A DNA stretch of 64,000 nt, from contig SFGY01000002.1 of NCBI GenBank assembly GCA_004556455.1, positions 116,001 through 180,000 on the forward strand, written 5' to 3'. This document shows positions 32,511 to 41,272 of this stretch, piece by piece. The position numbers were made by a program, and so were the translations under genes. The notes under the pieces were generated by a model. That model did not search any database. It saw only the letters and a program-made list of their open reading frames with translations, and was not told the origin of the DNA. Positions within the stretch are counted from its first letter, which is position 1; the number at the start of each line of letters is the position of its first letter. The DNA is from Clostridiales bacterium (lineage in GTDB: Bacteria; Bacillota; Clostridia; Saccharofermentanales; DTU023).

Positions 32511-33563
32511 TCAAAGCTCTGGAACTTCCAGGCTGGCCTCCAGGTAAAGGGAGGCTTTTTCTTTTTCATCGAGTGCGCGCCACTCGCCTGAGTCAAGGCG
32601 GGGATCAAGCGACAGGGAGCCTTCGCGGATTCGTGTGAGGCTTGTGACTTCGCGTCCCAGGGCGGCAAGCATGCGCTTGACCTGATGAAAGCGTCCTTCG
32701 CAGATGACGAGCAGAGCTTCATCGTCAGCCAGGCTGCGGCGCTCTGCGGCAACTTGGCGGCAGCTCTCAAGGAGAACCGTCCTGAGCTTTTCGGCCTCGG
32801 CGGCTTTGAGCGCTCCCGGCGCGAAGGTGGATCCGATAAGTTCCTCGAAATAACGTCCGGGCTGATCCTGATTGAGTTTTTCTTCCGCCGACAGCGGAAG
32901 GAGCAGGGCGGCGGGGAGGGTAGGTCCGTCATCGAGAGGTAGCCCTGCGGCGCATTTGAGCACATCTTCCTCGCCCAGGGGCAAGCCGCTGTAGCTCAGC
33001 CGGTAAACTTTGGAGATGAGATGTCTGGGAGAGCAGAGACGGTGATTCAGGGTGCCGTCATTGGTCCAAAGGAGCAGGCCGCTTGTATCTTTGTCCAGAC
33101 GGCCGACAGGGACAAGTCCGCGTTCCAGCAACTCTTCCGGCAGATCATCAGCGGCGGTCGCTTCGCGTCGGTCGACTAAGGCGGTCAGCACGGAGGGCCG
33201 TTTATTCATCATGATCAGCAAGGTGAGCTGGATCTCCAGAGGCTGACCGTCTAGCAGCAGCTCTTTGGCCTCTTCGGCGCTCACTTTTGTCGCTGCATTG
33301 CCGATCGTCTGATTCCCCAGGCGAACCCTTCCGTCACGACAGAGCTTTTTAATGTCTTTCCTGCTGCCGCAGCAGGAGGCTGCGAGGAGCTTATCAATGC
33401 GATAGCTGGCTTTGCCGGATAATGGGGTCGGCGCAGGATTTTGAGCGGTGGAGACTTTTGGTGGAGCGGCTTTTGGAAAAGACATCTTTACCTCACATGA
33501 TTTTTCGGCCTGATCCTCCTCTGCTGGAGCTGTTATAGGGCATTTTGTTTCTGGCGTATCCAT
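32511..33563 (-). CDS. RsuA-family 16S rRNA pseudouridine synthase
   Basis: Isomerises a uridine in rRNA. The N-terminal S4 domain reads YRIDKLLAASCCGSRKDIKKL. The catalytic segment GLVPVGRLDKDTSGLLLWTNDG has the essential Asp, and GRFHQVKRMLAALG is the conserved RNA-binding strand. At 350 residues it is about 100 longer than typical RsuA: a Pro/Ala-rich N-terminal leader of ~50 residues and an insertion of ~40-50 (about KLNQDQPGRYFEEL to RRSLADD). If the ATG at 33485 (GAGGT upstream) is used, the leader shortens. Confidence 0.88.
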   Translation of the reverse strand: MDTPETKCPITAPAEEDQAEKSCEVKMSFPKAAPPKVSTAQNPAPTPLSGKASYRIDKLLAASCCGSRKDIKKLCRDGRVRLGNQTIGNAATKVSAEEAKELLLDGQPLEIQLTLLIMMNKRPSVLTALVDRREATAADDLPEELLERGLVPVGRLDKDTSGLLLWTNDGTLNHRLCSPRHLISKVYRLSYSGLPLGEEDVLKCAAGLPLDDGPTLPAALLLPLSAEEKLNQDQPGRYFEELIGSTFAPGALKAAEAEKLRTVLLESCRQVAAERRSLADDEALLVICEGRFHQVKRMLAALGREVTSLTRIREGSLSLDPRLDSGEWRALDEKEKASLYLEASLEVPEL

Positions 33564-33945
33564 TTTGCGTAGCTCCCTCTTATGAGCTTATCTTTTTTCT
33601 GAACGGCTTCGGGAGAATCTGTGAAAAGCTTTTCCCTGCGAGAAATTAAGTTGGCGGCAGACCCTCGATTTTTCTGAACGGCTTCTGACAAAGCTGTTGT
33701 CGAGCGCTGTTCAGAAGCGGCCTTTACATGAAAGACATTCTTAATCGTATTTGCTTCCAACAAAGTTTCACTTTCTATTTGAAAATTTTCCATTCAAGAA
33801 TAGCAGAAGCCTGTCCTTTTTGCCCGACATTACCTCGAATTTACATGGACATGATCTTTCTCTAAAACTTCTTCCCTAAGCTGGAGGAGATAGAAGTTTT
33901 CAAAACAGAGCAGTCAGACTAAATGGTTTTCTCAAATAGTTTTCG

Positions 33946-33999
33946 AAAGCTGTGAAGATGGGTAAAGCTGTGAAAACGGATAAAGCCGTGAAGCTGGAT
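33946..33999 (+). repeat. Three tandem 18-base repeats before pstC
   Basis: AAAGCTGTGAAGATGGGT, AAAGCTGTGAAAACGGAT and AAAGCCGTGAAGCTGGAT are head to tail. They lie in a 51-codon open frame (33958-34113) that overlaps the pstC start; I see no ribosome site for it. The rest of the 536-base spacer before pstC holds no pstS and nothing else I can name. Confidence 0.7.
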
Positions 34000-34099
34000 C
34001 AATCATATCGAAATGATTCGGACCCAAACCATGCTATCGATAAAGCAGAAAGAAGGATGCAGGCAAAGATGATGCAGGCGGAAAGGAGATGGGGAAGGC

Positions 34100-35080
34100 A
34101 TGACGCAAATTAACGAGCAGCAGCGCACAGACTCATCGTTGCAAAGCAATATGCAGACAAAAGCTCAGCGAAGGATCAGGAATACGGATCGTTTTGCCCG
34201 TGGCTGCTTTACGGTCGCTGGCTGGCTCGCCGGGCTGATGATTATTCTGATATTTTTCTTCGTGGCCAGCCGCGGCATCCGAGTATTTTTGCCCTCGTAT
34301 GGAGCAGAGCAGCAAAACATCTGGGACTTCCTGCTGGGCATGCGCTGGCGCGCGGATAATCAGGTTTATGGCGTGGCCTTCATTATTGTGAACACTTTGG
34401 TCAGTGCCTTTGGTGCGGCTCTGCTGTCTTTTCCGCTCTCTGTCGTCACGGCGCTGATGATTACCCGTATGGCCTCGCCGCGTGTGGGTACCCTCCTGAC
34501 CACCGTGGTGGAAGTGCTGGCGTCCATTCCTTCAGTGGTTTTCGGCGTCTTTGCGTCAGCCGTCATCACACGTTTTGTCGATTCTCTGGCTGGCCTTTTC
34601 GGGCAGACGACAGCGGGTGGTAATGCCATGCTGACCACGATGATTTTGCTGGCCATGATGATTTTTCCAACCATGACCGATATTGCCATCGTCTCGATTC
34701 AGGCAGTGCCGGATTCTTTAATTCAGGCTTCGCTGGCCGTGGGGGCCACGACCATGCAGACCAATTACAAAATGATCCTGCGTGCGGCGCGGTCGGGGAT
34801 TTTCAGCGGACTGGTGCTGGGTCTGGGACGAGCCTTCGGTGAAGCGACGGCTGTCTCCATGGTAGCGGGTAATGCCTACACCGGGCCGAGCGTCAATCTT
34901 TTCGAATCGACGCGAACCTTGACATCAACCATGCTGACGGGCCTTAAAGAAACGACCGGTTTGGATTACGACATTCGTTTCTCCGTAGGTATTGTCCTGA
35001 TGATTCTCATTCTCATCACCAATAGCCTGATCTTCCTCATCAAGCGAAAGGTAGGGGGAGGCAGCGAACATGAGCAGTAA
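34100..35080 (+). CDS. pstC: Phosphate ABC transporter permease PstC
   Basis: Membrane subunit of the high-affinity phosphate importer. The 326-residue product has six hydrophobic segments; the permease loop ALAVGATTMQTNYKMILRAA followed by GLGRAFGEATAVSMVAGN is diagnostic. A soluble ~40-residue N-terminus precedes helix 1. Start ATG at 34100 after GGAAAGGAG. Unusually, no pstS precedes it. Its 3' end is duplicated in the spacer before pstA. Confidence 0.93.
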   Translation: MTQINEQQRTDSSLQSNMQTKAQRRIRNTDRFARGCFTVAGWLAGLMIILIFFFVASRGIRVFLPSYGAEQQNIWDFLLGMRWRADNQVYGVAFIIVNTLVSAFGAALLSFPLSVVTALMITRMASPRVGTLLTTVVEVLASIPSVVFGVFASAVITRFVDSLAGLFGQTTAGGNAMLTTMILLAMMIFPTMTDIAIVSIQAVPDSLIQASLAVGATTMQTNYKMILRAARSGIFSGLVLGLGRAFGEATAVSMVAGNAYTGPSVNLFESTRTLTSTMLTGLKETTGLDYDIRFSVGIVLMILILITNSLIFLIKRKVGGGSEHEQ

Positions 35081-35156
35081 AAAACGGTCTGGCGAATGTG
35101 TTCGTATTTTCCTGATTGAGCGAAAAGCAGGGGGAGGCAGCGAACATGAGCAGTAG
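35029..35156 (+). repeat. 76-base tandem duplication at the pstC-pstA junction
   Basis: The 3' end of pstC, including AGGGGGAGGCAGCGAACATG and the stop, recurs 76 bases later as the ribosome site and start of pstA. The inner copy encodes a 28-residue frame (35070-35156) ending GGGSEHEQ, the same C-terminus as PstC. Confidence 0.85.
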
Positions 35157-36372
35157 AAGAAAGCTGAACGACCGCGGCTTGCTCCTGATGAGCTGGATTT
35201 TTTCCGCGATTTCTGTGGCGGTGCTGGTGGTCATCCTAGCTTATATTTTCAGAACCGGCTGGTCCGTGCTTAGCCCGGATTTCATTAAGAACAATTATCG
35301 CTCCGACAGTTTTTATGCACTGCTGGAAGAGGCTCCGGCAGGCGATTTTACGGCTCCGGCGGAGCTTCCCGAAGGAGCGGCTTTTTCGAGAAAATTCGGC
35401 TTTGCTCTGAGTGACGCGAAGGATAAACAGAATAATGATGTCACGCAGCTGGTTTATCTGGATTCTGAAAGTCCTCTGAATGAGGCGATCATGGACTCGG
35501 CAGGGGTTGATCTTGCCCCGAAGGGCGAGGCGATTCGCCCCCCGGAAGGTCTCATTATCGACAGAATCCAATTTCTTGACGCGCAGGGTGAGAAGGCTGA
35601 GGTTGGATCCAAAAAACAGATGGACGCCCAAAGCTCCATCGACTTGCTCGATGAAGAGGCCGCAAGCCTGGTCAAATACCATGGACTGACGATGGGCGGC
35701 GGTATTCGCGGTTCCCTCCTGACGACACTTATCCTGATTGTGCTCACGCTCATTATCGCCATTCCGCTGGGCATTGCTGCCGCGGTCTGGCTGAATGAGC
35801 TTGCCCCGAAAAATAAGACCACGGCCCTCCTGCGCACAGGGGTGGACATGCTCTCCGGAGTGCCCTCGATTATTTTTGGCCTCATGGGCATGACCATGCT
35901 TTTTGAGATTACGAGGCTCTTTGGCATTACGGAACAGAGTATTGTTCTGGGCGCCCTGACCATGTCAGTAGTTCTGCTGCCGCTGGTGATTCGACAGACA
36001 GAGGAAGCCCTGAAAACGGTGCCGGTCTCTATGCGTATGGGTTCGCTCTCGCTGGGAGCTTCGCGGACGCAGACGATTTTCCGTGTGGTTCTGCCCCAGG
36101 CTCTGCCCGGCATCGTCACCGCGATTCTGCTCTCGATGAGCCGCATCATCGGCGAATCCGCAGCGCTCATCTATACCATGGGGACAGCTATTGTTGATCA
36201 TCCCCAGCTGCACCGGGGAGCAACGACACTGGCCCTGCATATCTGGAAAGTCATGAGCGGGGAGCAGCCTGATTTCCAAATGGCGGCCGGTATATCTATC
36301 GTCATCCTCGGGATGGTTCTGTTCATGAATTTAATCACACGTCTGCTTCTCCGGCGTTTTCGGAGGAATTAG
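35146..36372 (+). CDS. pstA: Phosphate ABC transporter permease PstA with enlarged extracytoplasmic loop
   Basis: Second membrane subunit of the phosphate importer. Helix 1 (about 14-38) is followed by some 130 residues of polar sequence (SPDFIKNN... to ...SLVKYHGLTMGGGIRG) before helix 2. The permease loop GSLSLGASRTQTIFRVVLPQ and EALKTVP are standard. At 408 residues it exceeds the usual ~290 because of that loop. I chose the ATG at 35146 in the second copy of the duplicated ribosome site; the upstream TTG at 35116 lies inside the repeat. Confidence 0.92.
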   Translation: MSSRRKLNDRGLLLMSWIFSAISVAVLVVILAYIFRTGWSVLSPDFIKNNYRSDSFYALLEEAPAGDFTAPAELPEGAAFSRKFGFALSDAKDKQNNDVTQLVYLDSESPLNEAIMDSAGVDLAPKGEAIRPPEGLIIDRIQFLDAQGEKAEVGSKKQMDAQSSIDLLDEEAASLVKYHGLTMGGGIRGSLLTTLILIVLTLIIAIPLGIAAAVWLNELAPKNKTTALLRTGVDMLSGVPSIIFGLMGMTMLFEITRLFGITEQSIVLGALTMSVVLLPLVIRQTEEALKTVPVSMRMGSLSLGASRTQTIFRVVLPQALPGIVTAILLSMSRIIGESAALIYTMGTAIVDHPQLHRGATTLALHIWKVMSGEQPDFQMAAGISIVILGMVLFMNLITRLLLRRFRRN

Positions 36373-36501
36373 CTGGGGAGGATAAGCTCGCTTACAAAAG
36401 CGCAGGGATGGCTTTAGTCCAGCTCACAGTTGAAATGAATCCCGGGTTAATGAATTTAGACCAGACCAAAGATCAAAAGAAGCAAAGCTTAACGAATTTA
36501 G
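36367..36501 (+). repeat. 42-base tandem repeats between pstA and pstB
   Basis: TTTAGxCCAGxxCAxAG units start at 36413, 36455 and 36497, exactly 42 bases apart. A weaker match (AATTAGCTGG) at the pstA stop codon lies 45 bases before the first. Confidence 0.7.
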
Positions 36502-36535
36502 TCCAGTCCACAGATGGAAAGGAAACAAGGGTTTT

Positions 36536-37459
36536 ATGAATAAAGAAAAGCAGATAGACCTGGAACAAGCCCTTAAGAGTTCGGCCTCAGAAAGGCCAGC
36601 GTCAGAAGCGACAGTCAAGCCGCGTACAGCGGAGTCGCGACAGGCGGAATCCCGGCAGGCAGGTCCCCTGCCTTCTGAGTTGCAGCAGGAGGGGCTCCAG
36701 CCAGCGGAGATCATGGCGGACGTGAAGAATCTTGAACTTTATTATGGAGATTTTCACGCTCTGAAAGATATCAACATCACCATTCCTGAGCGCCAGGTGA
36801 CCGCCTTTATCGGACCTTCCGGCTGCGGTAAGTCAACACTCCTGCGTTGTTTTAACCGGATGAACGATCTCATTGAGAGCTGCCATATTCAGGGCGAAAT
36901 CCACATTAAAGGAAAAAATATACTCAGCCCTGAGACGGACGTGGTGTCGCTTCGCACCCATGTCGGCATGGTTTTTCAGCAGCCCAATCCCTTCCCCATG
37001 AGCATTTACGACAATATTGCCTATGGCCTGCGCTGTCAGGGGATTCGCGATAAACAGCTGATCGCGGAACGGGTGGAAAGCTCGCTCAAAAAAGCGGCTC
37101 TCTGGGAGGAAGTCAAAGATCACCTGAATCGCTCGGCGACCCGTCTCTCCGGCGGCCAGCAGCAGAGGCTTTGCATTGCCCGGGCGATTGCCCTGCAGCC
37201 GACACTCCTGCTCATGGATGAGCCAACTTCGGCACTTGACCCGATGGCCACCTCGAAGATCGAGGACCTGGTCGAAGAATTGAAAGCGGACTACACCACC
37301 ATTATCGTGACCCACTCGATGAGTCAGGCGGCCCGTGTCAGTGACCGTACGGCCTTCTTTCTTCTTGGCGAAATTGTGGAAACAGGCAGCACCGAACAGA
37401 TTTTCCACAAGCCGGAGGATCCGCGTACAGAAGCTTATATCAGCGGGAAATTTGGTTGA
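36536..37459 (+). CDS. pstB: Phosphate ABC transporter ATP-binding protein PstB
   Basis: Energises phosphate uptake. The 307-residue product has Walker A GPSGCGKST (93-101), signature LSGGQQQR, Walker B LLLMDEPTSALDP and IVTHSMSQA. Residues 1-60 are a low-complexity extension (TAESRQAESRQAG) absent from ordinary ~250-residue PstB. The ATG at 36536 follows GGAAAGGAAACAAGGG. An internal ATG at 36713 (MADVKNLELYY) would give a normal-length protein and cannot be excluded. Confidence 0.92.
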   Translation: MNKEKQIDLEQALKSSASERPASEATVKPRTAESRQAESRQAGPLPSELQQEGLQPAEIMADVKNLELYYGDFHALKDINITIPERQVTAFIGPSGCGKSTLLRCFNRMNDLIESCHIQGEIHIKGKNILSPETDVVSLRTHVGMVFQQPNPFPMSIYDNIAYGLRCQGIRDKQLIAERVESSLKKAALWEEVKDHLNRSATRLSGGQQQRLCIARAIALQPTLLLMDEPTSALDPMATSKIEDLVEELKADYTTIIVTHSMSQAARVSDRTAFFLLGEIVETGSTEQIFHKPEDPRTEAYISGKFG

Positions 37460-37684
37460 TGCTGGAAATTCGGCCTGCTGTGCGCCTGTTCCTGTCGGTA
37501 TGAGCATTTTCCCGGAGCAAGAACCGTGCAGGACATCCAACGTTCAGGCTCATGGGAGAAAGGCGCAAGTGTCTGTGGTTTTCAGCACCTGAATGCTTAT
37601 AATTTAATAGATTTTATACAATGATTAAAAATTATTAAAGCGTTAAACAAATATAATGAGAAAAGAGCCGGAAAGGATTTTCAT

Positions 37685-38344
37685 ATGGCACAGCGAAAAG
37701 AATATACAAGGGAACTCAAAGAACTTCATGAGAGTATGATCCGCCTGGGTTCACGCGTTGAGACGGCCCTGGATCTGGCTGCTCAGGCGGTGAAGACCTG
37801 TGATGAAAAAAATTGTAAACAGGTCATCGAGGGCGACGATGAGATTGACCTTCTCAGTGAGGAGATCGACCGCAACTGCGTCTTGCTGATCGCCCGCCAA
37901 CAGCCCGTGGCCAGCGACCTCCGGGATATCACCAGCGATCTCAAACTGGTGGCGGATCTGGAGAGAATGGCCGATCATGCCGAGGATATCTGTGAGCATG
38001 TGCTGCATATCAGGGAGGGTCAGCAGCGTGTTCCCGCTCCTGCCAGGCTGCTGCAGATGTTTCAGGCCTGTAAAAACATGACGGCCCGCTCGCTCGATGC
38101 CTATGTCACCCGCAGCCGCGAGCAGGCGCTAAAAGTTCTGAGCATGGATGAGGAAGTGGATGAGCTTTATCATGAGCTGCGCCGGGAAATTCCGGAATTG
38201 ATGCGCGAGCAGCCGGAGCTTATTGACAGTTATATCGAATGGCTCATGATCGCCAAGCATATCGAACGCTTTGCCGATCATGCGGAAAATGTTGCGGAAT
38301 GGGTCATTTACTATCTCGACGGCAAGTTTGATATTCATGGCTGA
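37685..38344 (+). CDS. phoU: Phosphate signalling/uptake regulator PhoU
   Basis: A 219-residue PhoU with two three-helix PhoU domains; each carries the metal-binding type motif (LKLVADLERMADHAEDICEH, and LMIAKHIERFADHAENVAEW). It restrains PhoR signalling and Pst uptake when phosphate is ample. It is separated from pstB by 225 bases, with its own AAGGA site, and precedes the regulators phoP-phoR. Its stop codon region is repeated downstream. Confidence 0.93.
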   Translation: MAQRKEYTRELKELHESMIRLGSRVETALDLAAQAVKTCDEKNCKQVIEGDDEIDLLSEEIDRNCVLLIARQQPVASDLRDITSDLKLVADLERMADHAEDICEHVLHIREGQQRVPAPARLLQMFQACKNMTARSLDAYVTRSREQALKVLSMDEEVDELYHELRREIPELMREQPELIDSYIEWLMIAKHIERFADHAENVAEWVIYYLDGKFDIHG

Positions 38345-38422
38345 AAGCAACACAATACCCATGATTGAAAGAAAGACAGCATTCATGACTGAAAGGATCG
38401 CTTTGAGACCCAGGGCTGAAAG
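38337..38422 (+). repeat. Four 12-base repeats carrying the phoU stop codon
   Basis: CATGGCTGAAAG, CATGATTGAAAG, CATGACTGAAAG and CAGGGCTGAAAG begin at 38337, 38361, 38385 and 38411 (spacing 24, 24 and 26). The first contains the phoU TGA. Confidence 0.75.
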
Positions 38423-38439
38423 AAACGGGGGGACAATGC

Positions 38440-39276
38440 ATGGCCAGACCGCTGATTTTGATCGTGGAAGATGAGCGGAGTATCGCTGAGCTTTTGGAAT
38501 TTAATCTCCAGAATGAGGGCTACGCCTGCCGGAGCTTTGGCTGTGGGCGGGAGCTTTTTGCGGCTCTTCAGGAAGATAAGAGCAGCGCCGTCAGTCTCTT
38601 TATTCTCGACATCATGCTGCCCGATATGGATGGTTTTGAAATCTGCCGCCGCCTGCGTGCCGATGAAGCTTTTGCACAGAGCGCTGTGCTGATGCTGACC
38701 GCCCGCAGCAGTGAGGACGATAAGGTACGTGGCCTGGAAAGTGGGGCCGATGACTATCTGACCAAACCTTTCGGCATCCGCGAATTTCTGGCCCGGGTGA
38801 GGGCCTTGCTGCGCCGCAGCAGTCGCCTGAGCCAGAACGGAGAAAATCCCGCCGGGCTCTCCTCGCCGGACTCAGCTCGCTTTGCAAGCTCCCTTGCAGC
38901 CTCTTCACAGGAACCGTCCCCAGGTTCAGCCTCAGGCGCAGCGCCTTTTAAGGCAGAGGAGGACCTGAGGAGTCGAATTGTCTGTGCCGATCTCCTGCTG
39001 GATGACGCCAGGCATCTTGTGTTTAAGGGCGATGAAGAACTCGAAATGACCAACCGCGAGTATGAGCTTCTGAAATTCCTCATGCTGCACCGGGGAAATG
39101 CCTACAGCCGCGATGATCTGCTCAACTACGTCTGGGGCTATGACTACAGCGGAGAAACGCGCACGGTAGATGTGCATATCCGCCAGCTCAGGCGCAAGAT
39201 CGAAGATGACAGCTCTCAGCCGACCTTCATCGAAACGGTGAGGGGCTACGGTTACCGTTTCCGCGATGTCGATTGA
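38440..39276 (+). CDS. phoP: Phosphate-type response regulator (PhoB/PhoP)
   Basis: A 278-residue OmpR-family regulator. The receiver (LILIVEDERSIAELL, Asp in FILDIMLPDMDGF, TKPFG) is joined to the winged helix (EMTNREYELLKFLMLHRG to VRGYGYRF). The linker carries ~45 extra Ser/Ala/Pro-rich residues (LSSPDSARFASSLAASSQEP). Position between phoU and a PhoR-like kinase supports phosphate-starvation control of the pst genes; I did not find clear Pho boxes. Confidence 0.9.
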   Translation: MARPLILIVEDERSIAELLEFNLQNEGYACRSFGCGRELFAALQEDKSSAVSLFILDIMLPDMDGFEICRRLRADEAFAQSAVLMLTARSSEDDKVRGLESGADDYLTKPFGIREFLARVRALLRRSSRLSQNGENPAGLSSPDSARFASSLAASSQEPSPGSASGAAPFKAEEDLRSRIVCADLLLDDARHLVFKGDEELEMTNREYELLKFLMLHRGNAYSRDDLLNYVWGYDYSGETRTVDVHIRQLRRKIEDDSSQPTFIETVRGYGYRFRDVD

Positions 39277-39311
39277 GCTTTTTGCATATTCGCATATTCC
39301 AGGAGGAACTT

Positions 39312-41069
39312 ATGTTTAAACGCCTGTCTTTGACCCTGGTCATCATTCTACTGATATCCATGTGCGTTACGGCAGGCGTAGCGCTCAATGAAATTCATGT
39401 GTCCCTCCGCGAGCGCTTCAGGAATACCTTGAAGCTTTCTGCTATCTGGCTGCGGGAAGAATGGCCTGAAGATGAGGCCCCCGATGATGCTGCGGCCCGT
39501 CTGCGGGAGATCGTTCAGAAAGAGTTCGAACTGCCCCTGCGCATTACCATCATTCGTCCTGACGGTAAAGTGAGCTACGACAATGAGGCCGATGTTGCGA
39601 ATATGAACCAGCACGATCAGCGCCCCGAAGTGCTTGCCGTGCTTGACGGGCAGGACTTTGCTGAGAATGTTCGTTTTTCGGTTTCCACGGGTCAGGATAT
39701 GATGTATGGCGCAATCATGGATGAAACACATGACGCGGTGATCCGTCTTTCTCTGCCTCTGCCCCTGCGTGAGCAGGTTTTTCTCCGCTTTTCCTCGAAA
39801 ATTCTCTGGGTGCTCGTTTTTTTCCTTTTGTTTTCCGTTGGCGCGGCTGCCTTTCTCACCCGGCGCTATACCCGGCCGCTGGATGCGCTCTGTCATGAAG
39901 CCACGCGCATGGGTGAAGGGGACTACAGTGCGCGCATACCTGCGAGTAACGGTAAGGATTTTCGGGAAATACGCCAGCTCAGCACGGCCTTTAACGAAAT
40001 GGCCGATTCCCTGCAGGCACAGCAGCTGGAGATGGAGGATAAAAATGCCCGCCTTAACGCTATCCTCAACGCGATGATGGATCCTTTACTGCTCGTCGAC
40101 AGAGGTCACTGCCTGCGCTATGTTAATGAAGAGGCCAAAAGCGTTTTCGGACGATCGATTGATCCGGAAGAGCACGCCTATCCTCAACTTCTGCTGACCC
40201 ACTCCGATGAGATAGACGAATGGGTGAGCCGCAGCATACAAGAAGAAAAAGATCTGGAGACGCGCCTGAGCGTGAAAACAATAGACGGTGAGCGTCACTT
40301 CCGCAGCCAGTTTTCTCCGATTTCTGTGGGAGGCCAGGTGCTCGGTGTCGTCGTTGCCTTACACGATCTTTCCGCGGAGGAAGAGGCCGCCATTTACCGC
40401 AGAGATTTTGCTGCTAATGTCAGTCACGAATTAAAAACGCCCCTTACTTCCATACGGGGCTTTCTCGAAACTCTGCGCTCCGGTGAGAATTTGCCGCAGG
40501 AGACGCGCCAGCGATTTTATGAAATCATGGATGTGGAGAGCATCCGGCTGGAAAACCTTATTAACGACATTCTCTCCCTCTCCGAAATTGAGCAGGGTGA
40601 AGTGAATCAGAAAGAATCCTTTGATCTGCGCGAAGTCGTCGATGAAGTCCTGGTTCTGCTCGATGACAAGGCCTCGTCGCGTAAGGCGGTTCTGCTCAGT
40701 GATCCTGTAGATGAGCCTTTACCCGTTTCGGCAGACCGGGATCACATCAAGCAGATTTTAATCAACCTCATCGACAATGCCATCAAATATGGCCGTGAAG
40801 GAGGCCGGGTTAGGGTTTCCACTCAACGTGATGAGGAAAATCAAGTGGTCATCGAAGTGACCGATGACGGCCCCGGCATCCCTTACGAAAATCAGAAACG
40901 CATTTTTGAGCGCTTTTATCGGGTGGATAAGGGGCGTTCCCGCGAGCTTGGAGGCACCGGCCTCGGACTTTCCATCGTCAAGCACCTTGCTCAACTCTAC
41001 CATGGGGAGGCTACGCTGAGCAGTGTTCCAGGTCAGGGTTCCAGCTTTAAAGTGACCCTGGAGATCTGA
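39312..41069 (+). CDS. phoR: PhoR-like sensor histidine kinase
   Basis: A 585-residue membrane kinase: helix 1 (about 6-27), an extracytoplasmic sensor (30-155), helix 2 (about 165-188), HAMP, a PAS domain (about 250-355), HisKA with the phosphoacceptor His in FAANVSHELKTPLTSIRGFL, and the ATPase domain with NLIDNAIKYG, DDGPGIP and GGTGLGLSIVKHL. It pairs with the regulator 35 bases upstream. I chose the ATG at 39312 after AGGAGGA; the earlier ATG lies inside the regulator gene. Confidence 0.9.
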   Translation: MFKRLSLTLVIILLISMCVTAGVALNEIHVSLRERFRNTLKLSAIWLREEWPEDEAPDDAAARLREIVQKEFELPLRITIIRPDGKVSYDNEADVANMNQHDQRPEVLAVLDGQDFAENVRFSVSTGQDMMYGAIMDETHDAVIRLSLPLPLREQVFLRFSSKILWVLVFFLLFSVGAAAFLTRRYTRPLDALCHEATRMGEGDYSARIPASNGKDFREIRQLSTAFNEMADSLQAQQLEMEDKNARLNAILNAMMDPLLLVDRGHCLRYVNEEAKSVFGRSIDPEEHAYPQLLLTHSDEIDEWVSRSIQEEKDLETRLSVKTIDGERHFRSQFSPISVGGQVLGVVVALHDLSAEEEAAIYRRDFAANVSHELKTPLTSIRGFLETLRSGENLPQETRQRFYEIMDVESIRLENLINDILSLSEIEQGEVNQKESFDLREVVDEVLVLLDDKASSRKAVLLSDPVDEPLPVSADRDHIKQILINLIDNAIKYGREGGRVRVSTQRDEENQVVIEVTDDGPGIPYENQKRIFERFYRVDKGRSRELGGTGLGLSIVKHLAQLYHGEATLSSVPGQGSSFKVTLEI

Positions 41070-41080
41070 GTTTTCCGGGC

Positions 41081-41196
41081 GGCCTTTTCCTCTCTCCATT
41101 TTTCGCCTTTGCCTTGCTCGCTTTGTTTTGCGGGATTTTTGCCTGAGAAATAAACGATGGTCCTTCTGCCTCTCCTTATTTTCCGCCTTCGGCTTG
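41081..41196 (+). repeat. Weak two-copy repeat in the phoR-UDG spacer
   Basis: Segments from 41081 and 41159 both run GGxCCTT.TxCCTCTCC.TTTTTC.GCCTT.GxCTTG, about 78 bases apart. The spacer holds nothing else. Confidence 0.45.
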
Positions 41197-41272
41197 CGGG
41201 AGTGCTCTGAACTGCTTATGCTTGTTCTATGCAGCGTAAGTTTGAGCATGAGCAGGAAAGTCGAGGGCATAG

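Noticed and set aside
33533..33793. 86-codon minus-strand ORF upstream of the pseudouridine synthase
   Set aside because: It overlaps the synthase start, lacks a ribosome site and reads as low-complexity charged sequence.
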